This document shows, piece after piece, positions 56,901 through 64,000 of a DNA stretch of 64,000 nt. The notes below the pieces were generated by a model that saw nothing but the letters and a program-made list of their open reading frames with translations, had not been told where the DNA came from and searched no databases. This DNA comes from Paramarasmius palmivorus. Lineage: Eukaryota > Basidiomycota > Agaricomycetes > Agaricales > Marasmiaceae. Each line of letters begins with the position of its first letter. Position 1 is the first letter of the stretch. The translations under genes were made by a program, and so were the position numbers. Location: NCBI GenBank assembly GCA_037176845.1, contig JAYKXP010000056.1:248001-312000 (forward strand). The letters are read 5' to 3'.

Positions 56901-57848
56901 CAGCATTTCAGGCCACAGAAGACTGAGGAATGCGCTGACCCGGTGATCCCAGCATTCCGATATGGCTCTTCCTGCTCATAGCAGGATGGTTTCCTCATTT
57001 CATTGACCTTCTCGGGGCTCCGTTGGGTCTTGGGTGTCTTACGCTTCAACTGCGAAATGGGTGGTGACCTCATTCCTAAGAGACCTCCAAGAGGTCCCTC
57101 AAACCACTTCCACAGCGTTTATGCCACAACGTTCCTCGCATTTTCAGCACTTTGGCCAAGATAACCACTTTTGTTGGCAGAAAATGAATACAACCTTCAC
57201 ATAGATGTCAATCCTTTATTGAATGCGAGAACTCCGCACGCTTTCCACCCCCGCTTGGCAGGAGTCTCCTCGTCGAAGCGGGGCTTAGATGTGGCGTAGG
57301 ATGCTCGAATTTCCAGTTGGCGTGACGGCTTACTCGATACTTTACCGCCAAGAAAATTGCGGTAAGGCTAAGCAGATGGAAAGATTGCGTTCGAGATGGC
57401 GTTAGTGCGGTTCTCGATACCGTTCAATACTCCTGCGTACCACAAAATGTGGCCTTTTAATCGTATTATGGTCTATTTCTGTCCTCAAGAACCATAAATC
57501 GCAGCGAGACTTGAGGTATGGAGCTGGAAGAGAATAAAAACACTTTTTTCAGCGATTTTTGGGGGATGGGATCACATAGGAACAGTCCTCGGAGGTCTAC
57601 GGCAGCAACTGCGGAACTCCGAATTGCCAAGGATATCAAAACGGGAATGCCGGTTTTACTCAAATACTGACCTGAAAATCACTCTGAACCTGTACGACCA
57701 TCACCGCTCGTCAAGTTCATCAGTGTCCCTCGAGCTCGTTGTCGCTGTCGACGTAGACGACCCGACACAGCCCCCTTCTTCCCATCGGCCTTTTTCTCGT
57801 ACTAAAAAAAAGTCCACTCTCTTTTCGGCTTTTCTTTAATCCCCCGTC
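53913..57848. other. Gene-poor 3.9-kb interval
   Basis: No frame longer than about 85 codons and no recognisable domain on either strand. Two short minus-strand frames (54383-54634 and 55863-56087) have protein-like composition but lack support. The interval begins with the copy 3 promoter and ends with a pyrimidine-rich leader before the DUF1275 gene. No tandem repeat, transposon end or tRNA could be identified by eye. Confidence 0.4.
53964..53975 (-). promoter_or_regulatory. TATA-like element of glycosidase copy 3
   Basis: TTTATTTAAAAT on the minus strand, about 55 bases upstream of the start at 53912. Confidence 0.35.
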
Positions 57849-58883
57849 ATGGCAAGCGAAAACACCATCACAATGCCCCCAGCCGCGACCCCAGCGGAAT
57901 CCGAGAACAAATTCACCAAAGATGAAGAGCAGGGAACTATAGTCCAAAGACCGGAGAAGAAGTCGTACAAGCAGTGGTTGCTAGAGGATATTGACCCGAA
58001 GCAAGCCACCGTTCCGTTGGCAGCTTTCTGTTTCATGACTGGTTTCTTGTACGTCCTTGTTTGCGGTGGATGAAAAGAATTTTAATCATTTTTTTCACAG
58101 AGACGCTATCGCATTCTCTGCAGTCTTCGTATGGTGTGGTTTCCAAACTGGAAACTTCATTCAGGCACGTCACCATGATCCCGTCTTTCATGATAACATC
58201 TAATCTTCCAATAGTTGTCAGTCGCCATCGCCCACCTCTTCGAAGGTCCTGCAGGTCCGAAATCCTTCAACATCTCCGACCAACAAGCCCTTTGTTCCCT
58301 CCTTGCATTCAACGTAGGCGCCTTCCTCTGCCGATGGGGAGATACCTTCGGTCCTCACAAACGTGCCTATACCGTTATCAACTCCTTCACTGCGACATTA
58401 TTCAACATGGCTGCAGCGATATGCATCTGGCAATCAGGAGAAATTGGTATCGCAGAGAGCCGAGTGACCCCAGCATGGACGAAACCACTAAGTTTCGCCG
58501 CTATTGGTTTCATGAGCGCTAGTTTGGGTATGCAAGGGTTCCAAGGAAAGAGGTTGAACACACAGTTTGCTACGTGTGGTATGTCCCTCCTCTGTATACA
58601 TTCATATACGGTACTGATATGAGCCTACTCAGTCGTGCTAACAACCGTTTGGGTCGAACTCATGACCGATCCTGGTCTCTTCAAGCTCCGTCAAAAGGTC
58701 ATCTCCCGAGACCACAAGGTTATCGCTGCCTTCTCTCTGTTCCTCGGTGCCTTTATCGCCCGTGCCATTCTATACAAGATCGGCCCCGCAGGTTGTTTAG
58801 GCATCGCGACCGGCATCCGGCTGCTCATTACCATCTCATGGTTTTTCGTACCGGCCAAGCCAGAGAAGAAGAACGCCAATTAA
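57849..58883 (+). CDS. DUF1275 (YoaK-like) membrane protein, copy 1
   Basis: The start MASENTITMPPAATPAESEN gives a cytosolic N-terminal extension. It is followed by KKSYKQWLLEDIDPKQATV, AAFCFMTGFL and DAIAFSAVFVWCGFQTGNFI, the DUF1275 signature with GNFIQ. More helices follow (ALCSLLAFNVGAFLCRWGD, FNMAAAICIWQSGE, FAAIGFMSASLGMQGFQGKR), then VVLTTVWVELMTDPGL, FLGAFIARAILYKIGPAG and IRLLITISWFFVP, ending KKNAN* at 58883. There are three short introns. Length is about 280 residues and about six helices are expected. Bacterial relatives (YoaK) and fungal copies have no settled function; transport has been proposed. It forms a tandem pair with the gene at 60587. Confidence 0.85.
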
Positions 58884-60586
58884 ACGGACTTAGTGGTTTT
58901 GGATACCAGGATATTTGCTTTTCTTGGGACATATACGGATTGGGACGGGTCCCCTTTGGACAACGAGATGGATCAGGAGATGTCAACCTTTGCTTTAGCT
59001 TCGGCTTGGTCCATTCATTTGAACGTAGACTTGCACTGTTACCCCTTAGAGATCTTGCATTACAAAATGTTTTCTGTACCATTATTAATACCTATAGCAA
59101 ATACCTGCTTTTGTTGCTTATCGCTTGGCTGATGTTTTCATACTTATCTTTTGTTTCCTTACAGGACAATTGTTCACTGTATTTGTTGGACTGGAAGGTA
59201 GTATTCGCTGCTCAGTCTTCACTGTCGTTTCTCTCTCCCTCAGAGTCCCTGTCATTCATTGTACGCTCGTTAGTGCCAACCTTTGTCGCTCGTTTGTGTT
59301 CGTAACAGAGACATTCTTTCAAGTCAGAGCCCTTCCGCAGATCCTGGTGAACATTGCATGTTCCTTGAAATCATGCGCTCTCGCCTTCCAGAGTCTCATA
59401 GACTCAGAGCCTGTAGTGCTATTACTAAGTCTCATGACGCCCAAGTTTCTCATCCTTTTCCAAAATCATTGTGATCTTGTCGATCCCACTGACATCCCGT
59501 TGATTGGAGTCAGGCTTTCGAGAAGCATTGGCTTTACATATTTACATATACCTGCATTCTAATTATCTTAGAAAGCCTACGACGCTGACGGACTCACGGA
59601 GGTATTGAGGCGCTGACAACCTGCACGGCTAAATTTTAGGGTCTTCGACGTCGGGGACGTCCATCAGACCTGCCTAAAATGGAAATTACAATGACTTAAC
59701 CGCGGTCTCGAGCGCTTCTTAACCCTTAACCCACATGTTCCCAGCTTTCCTCGGAACGTCCTACTCATGCTTCTGCCGCTCTGTCGCCACTATCGTCTCC
59801 GTTGGTGTTTTAATCTTTTGCCTGACGACCTAAGATTCTCACTGACTTCAAATGTGAGGCAGATTGGCATATATTACTCCACCTCCTGCCAACTACGAGG
59901 TGCAGACACACACGCTTTCACGTTCTCGCTCCACATCTAGGTAGATGGAGCAGAATGAAGATTTCCAGTCTAGGAACAGGAACGTCGCTTATTGCCGACA
60001 TCATCGACAGAATCGACGTCGTGAGACGATATCTCGCTTCTACTTGATGCCCTCATGAGGCTCGCGCCTGCCGACCAGCACGAGATGAAAGAAATCGCCT
60101 CGGGCCCCGTGGAGGCGCCGAACCGACCGACTTCCTTTATTATCAAGGTTTTAATAGTAAACACACAGAGATCCAGTAACAACGCCTCAATCCTTCATTG
60201 ACAATGTCTGCGAAGCTACGTCCGTTGGAGCGTGTCAGTGCCTGTCGTACGGTCGACCACGTTCTGGAACTGCTTTGTCGACCGTGCAATCCTTCATTTG
60301 GTACTCGTTTCCAAATTCAACCAGTACCATTCAACGCCGTTAGATTGATGATCTTCAATCTACAGCTCTTCGCAGCGCGCTATGCTAACTGACTGTGCTC
60401 TATTCTTGCGTGCTCTGATTCACATCCCTATATCCTTCCGAGTCTTGCCGTATAGATTGTTCTACGGAGGCCCGCCACAACATTCAAATACCGAGCTAGG
60501 AGGCTCTCGACGACCCACCATCGACTAGTACCCTCAGCTACTCGCACAAAAAGTCCTCTACTCGATTCGACTTCTTTCAGTTCGCC
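58884..60586. other. Intergenic region between the DUF1275 copies
   Basis: 1.7 kb. A plus-strand frame of 145 codons (59125-59562) is hydrophobic but has no family resemblance and a composition typical of noncoding DNA. A few other short frames are present. Nothing supportable. Confidence 0.4.
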
Positions 60587-61621
60587 ATGGCGAGTGCAAA
60601 CAGGAACTCTGAGACCACGTCCAACAAGGCTAGCTGGGACTCAGACTCCGAGCGAGGAACTATCGTCCATGCGCCACCAAAAAAGTCGCTGAGAGTCTGG
60701 CTAACAGAGGATGTCGATCCTCAACGGGCTAGCGCCTCCATGGCGTCTTTCTGTTTCATGACTGGCTTCTTGTTCGTCATGTCTGCTTCCCTTCCATACG
60801 CTCGCTTACGCTTTGACGTCAACAGGGATGCCATATCTGTCTCCGCATCATTCGTATGGTGTGGCTTCCAGACTGGTAATTTCATTCAGGTTCGTTGTTC
60901 TCGTCTGTCTAACTTCCGAGCCGATGCTGACATCGGCACAGCTGGCGATTGCCCTTGCAGCGCTGTTTGAATACCCAGCAGCGCAGAGATACCTCGCCTT
61001 CCCGAAGACCCTGCAACTGGCGTTATGTTCTTTGATCGCCTTCATGGTCACCGCCACCGCCATTGGTCGGGTGGGAGACGTCCTCGGAACTCATAAACGA
61101 TATTGGCTCGTTTTTGGTTCATGTCTCTCTACACTCTTTACCGCCGCTGCAGCGATAGCAATCTGGCAGTCGCATTCCGGGGACATTGCCTCTAGCCGCG
61201 GCAACCCTGCATGGACGAACCTCTTGACATTCGTGGGCATTGCTTTCATGAGTGCAAGTGTGGCCGTTCAATGCGCCCAAGCAAAAAGACTCAGCACTCA
61301 TTTTACTACTACGAGTATGTGATCTAGCAGTTGTGCTATGGCCATATTTCTAATTGCACTCTTCCAGTCGTTTTCACCATTGTATGGGTCGACATTCTCA
61401 CTGACCGAAATCTTCTGAATCTCAGAAAGAGAGTCATCAGTCGGGATCACAGAATTCTGGCTGCTGGATGTCTTTTCCTCGGTACTTTTGTTTCCCGTGC
61501 TATCCTGTATAAAATCGGGTCTGCTGGGACACTGGGTATTGCTTGTGGCTTACGACTGCTTATCGCAGTTTCGTGGCTCTTCGTTCCCGGTAAAGTCGAA
61601 AAACCCGTCGACCAGAAGTGA
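60587..61621 (+). CDS. DUF1275 (YoaK-like) membrane protein, copy 2
   Basis: A close paralogue of copy 1 with the same exon order. MASANRNSETTSNKASWDSD is the soluble start, then KKSLRVWLTEDVDPQRASAS, ASFCFMTGFL, DAISVSASFVWCGFQTGNFI and ALCSLIAFMVTATAIGRVGD. Next are FTAAAAIAIWQSHSGD, FVGIAFMSASVAVQCAQAKR, VVFTIVWVDILTDRNLLN, FLGTFVSRAILYKIGSAG and LRLLIAVSWLFVPG, ending VDQK* at 61621. Both copies carry the GxxVH/GTIV-type acidic leader (ERGTIVHAPPKKS here, EEQGTIVQRPEKKS in copy 1), a conserved cytosolic motif just before the membrane domain. About 285 residues. Function unknown. Confidence 0.85.
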
Positions 61622-61813
61622 TATTGATCTGGGTATTCATATCACGGTAATCTCCGGTAGTTGGATCGGGCGCAGCCATCCTCACACTCGCCGTCAGAGT
61701 CGGGATGATAGACATTATAGAAACGATAATAATTTTGTCATTGTAGAATACCATTGTATAGAAGTTATCCTCACACGACACCCTCCTTGTTCTCTTCGGA
61801 CCTGGTCGTCCCG

Positions 61814-63377
61814 TCACTCCGATAGCAATACTTGAGCTACTGAATAGCTTCCGTCATTTGTGCGGTCGGTAGAACTCGAGAAGCGATACGGTAGAGACTG
61901 AATCTGTAGTTCAATAACGAATAACATAGGTTCGACCCAGATCAACTCGGTAGATACAGGGAGACCACGGATACACTCGGGACAATCCTTGTCAAGAACC
62001 GCAGTCCCTCGACGCGCAAATGAATACGTGAGACCAGATTGGAGTTTATGGCAAAGACGAGGCTGGTGTAAATTTAGCTCGTCAAAATCACTTTGACGTG
62101 CAATAAAAAAACACACCATATGGCAGCAAATGTTTGAGCAGCCTGAGCGCCACAGTCAGTAAACGGGGGCTGAGATGACGACGCAGTTTACTTACGTCCC
62201 CGACAACCGCCACAATTAGAGAACCTAGTCGTAACACTGGGAGGACCCTGCCTGTCAGATTGACAAACTACCCCTTGAACGATCGAACTCACAAAATATG
62301 AGCTACACGGAGTTCTATTCAGATATCGACAGAGTTGGTAGTCCAAGGAGATTCTCACCACAAAGAGTCTTGCACCATCGGCAAGAAACGAATCCAACAC
62401 ATCGGAATTAGTTTGGTGCGGTTTTTCGAGTCCATTGTACACCGCTAAAAGGATGAGGAACAGGTCAAAGAATGCCTATAAGCCCATGGATGAGTTTCAA
62501 TTGAATCTGATAGGATGGTCTAGAACTGACCAATAAGCCTAGCATGATCGGGAGCGCCTTCGGCACATCGGAGAAAGCACAGACTCCCGGAAATGGAAGA
62601 TAGTGTGTTATTTCTGGGTCAATATCAGTCCCACTGTAGGCCTCCTCCAAGAAAGTGCAAGAACCTTGTGCTTGAAGCACGCCGGCGGCGGCTAAGCCCG
62701 CTGCACCAGCGATGAGTAGCGAAAATACGCAGTTCGATATCAAGTTCATGGAGGCCCTCGTTTCCCATGTCTTGTAGACTCGCATGTTGATAAAGACTTT
62801 TATGAGATTTCTTAAGGTGACCATTGAAGGAATAGAGTAGGCTAACTCACATTGGGATACTCCGATGACAATCACCACGGATATCGTAAAGACCCAGATG
62901 AAACGTTTACATCTAGCGCAATGTTAGAGATCTACTCGGCAAGATATTGAGGACACTCACGCCTGAAACAGAATTCAGGAATCGCTCAACAATGCACTAA
63001 CGCGAACAGCCACACTAACCTCGTCATCAAGGCCTAGGTACTTTGAATGGCCGCTAGTAACTATCCGAGTTTGGTGAAGGCGAGTAGCGGAATGTAAATG
63101 ACTAAGACGCACCTAAGGCAGCAGAGAATACGACCGCTTCCGTGAGATACCTGTTGATTGCGAAGGAGACTTTGTTGAGCAGCTTGTGTTCTGGGTTCCG
63201 CCAGACGTTGGCAATCTCGAGGTCTAGGGTGAGTATATGATCGTAAAACAAGCAAATGAACGAGGCGGCTGTTCAAAATATGAGCACGAAAAGGGGCAGA
63301 GTTATCCAGAGACACATACCAATAGCATGCCGTGCTCCAAGAATAGAATTCAGAAGGTTGAGATCAAGAGAAGCCAT
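61814..63377 (-). CDS. Seven-helix membrane protein, DUF6533 type (copy B)
   Basis: The start MASLDLNLLNSILGARHAI at 63377 is followed by exons giving ICLFYDHILTLDLEIANVW (family signature), LLNKVSFAINRYLTEAVVFS, RCKRFIWVFTISVVIVIGVS, VYKTWETRASMNLISNCVFS with LLIAGAAGLAAAGVL, DPEITHYLPFPGVCAFSDVP, ALPIMLGLL and FDLFLILLAVYNGLEKPHQT with GARLFVV. A further hydrophobic piece (RVLPVLRLGSLIVAVVGD, about 62240-62190) joins across an intron to AAQTFAAIW, forming helix 7. The C-terminal tail is unsettled; the frame can be read to 61814. The same helix order and many identical blocks are found in copy A at 38.9-40.4 kb. It converges on the DUF1275 copy 2 gene. Confidence 0.72.
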
Positions 63378-64000
63378 GGCAAGTAAAGAAACGAACGAAG
63401 TCTGGTACCACTGCCAGAGTGGGCGACCTGAGCATTACTCAAGGCTCCAGGATATATATGCTCACGCAAGCGAGTAGTTACGTCGAGTCGACATCTGAAG
63501 CATCACCAATCAAAGATGAAGACCGCCATCACAGAAGAGCAAGTACATTTCCGTGAGAACGCGTCAGGGAAGGCGTCCCCACATCACAACGTGAGGCAGG
63601 GGTCCACAATTGAGTTTCAGCCAAGGTACATAAAACTAGTAAGAAACATTTGCGCAAGTCGTAAGAGCTCGTAGCGAGCTCAGAGCTGACATGCTACAAA
63701 TTCTCCAGCTTGTTCCAGTTTTGTTTCGCGCCGCTATCTTCGAAAGACGTCGATGTCTTCAAATGAGTGGTTCGATCAAGTTCCTCATTGTGAGCAAATC
63801 GCGGTTCGGGTGAGTGGGAGACGATAAGGTTGCCAGAAGTCTGACAACGACGTGGAAGCCAGTGACAGGAAGGCAACGGTCAGTGACGCGTTCCAGAATT
63901 ATCACGTGCCAGTGATTCAAAACAAAGCCAAACTTGGAGGAATAAAAAGCCCTTTTTCGCTCGAAAATTTTCTCAACTCATTTCTGGACTCGCTCTATTG
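63378..64000. other. Window end, promoter-like region
   Basis: No gene recognised. An AT-rich AATAAAAAG near 63942 and pyrimidine-rich sequence after it could be the promoter of a plus-strand gene outside the window. Confidence 0.3.

Noticed and set aside
59125..59562. 145-codon plus-strand hydrophobic frame between the DUF1275 genes
   Set aside because: No family resemblance, no supported splice pattern and a composition expected from pyrimidine-rich noncoding DNA.
1..64000. tRNA, rRNA, CRISPR arrays and transposable elements
   Set aside because: Read by eye for T-loop-like motifs, direct repeats and transposase-like frames; none convincing was found.

Overview
This is a stretch of nuclear DNA from a filamentous basidiomycete, most likely an Agaricomycete (mushroom-forming fungus). 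The genes are cut by many short GT-AG introns of about 50-70 bases. The families present also fit: Zn2Cys6/Fungal_trans regulators, 7TM proteins of the DUF6533 type, a TRANK1-like giant protein, fungalysin, a ferric reductase and a microsomal P450. No rRNA, tRNA, CRISPR array, transposon or virus-like gene was recognised. Most genes have several exons, so the coordinates given are outer CDS limits. Exon joins were worked out by eye from reading frames and splice sites.

Layout. 1-5.4 kb (+): the 3' end of a TRANK1-like protein gene, then a Zn2Cys6 protein with an internal zinc cluster. 5.8-7.9 kb (-): ferric reductase, with an unresolved coding-like stretch upstream (7.9-9 kb). 9.4-12.7 kb (-): xlnR-like Zn2Cys6 regulator 1. 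13.2-16.5 kb (+): a small unknown gene and a cytochrome P450. 17.1-20.2 kb (-): a Ser/Thr-rich single-pass membrane protein. 20.2-22.7 kb: nothing assignable. 22.7-25.2 kb (-): secreted fungalysin metalloprotease. 25.9-28.5 kb (-): two tandem vWA-domain proteins. 29.0-32.5 kb (+): regulator 2. 32.7-33.8 kb (-): prenylated ubiquitin-fold protein (UBL3/MUB-like). 34.4-36.2 kb (-): secreted metallophosphoesterase. 36.6-38.7 kb (+): DUF262 protein. 38.9-40.4 kb (-): DUF6533 7TM protein A. 41.5-48.0 kb (+): regulators 3 and 4 in tandem. 48.1-53.9 kb (-): three tandem secreted six-hairpin (YteR, GH88/GH105-like) glycosidases. 53.9-57.8 kb: gene-poor. 57.8-61.6 kb (+): two tandem DUF1275 membrane proteins. 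61.8-63.4 kb (-): DUF6533 protein B.

How the genes may work together. Four paralogous regulators of the family usually annotated as xylanolytic activator-like lie within 39 kb. Two of them sit directly beside three tandem secreted glycosidases, which suggests a plant-cell-wall carbohydrate locus with local regulators (inference). Secreted protease, phosphoesterase and ferric reductase genes nearby fit a saprotrophic nutrient-acquisition neighbourhood, but no co-regulation is shown by sequence alone.

The most striking structural signal is a 6-base microexon in the zinc-cluster coding region of all four regulators, at the same codon phase, needed to complete the third zinc-binding cysteine. 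Two of the four carry a second, 7-base microexon next to it. The four proteins also share a short C-terminal acidic/hydrophobic motif.
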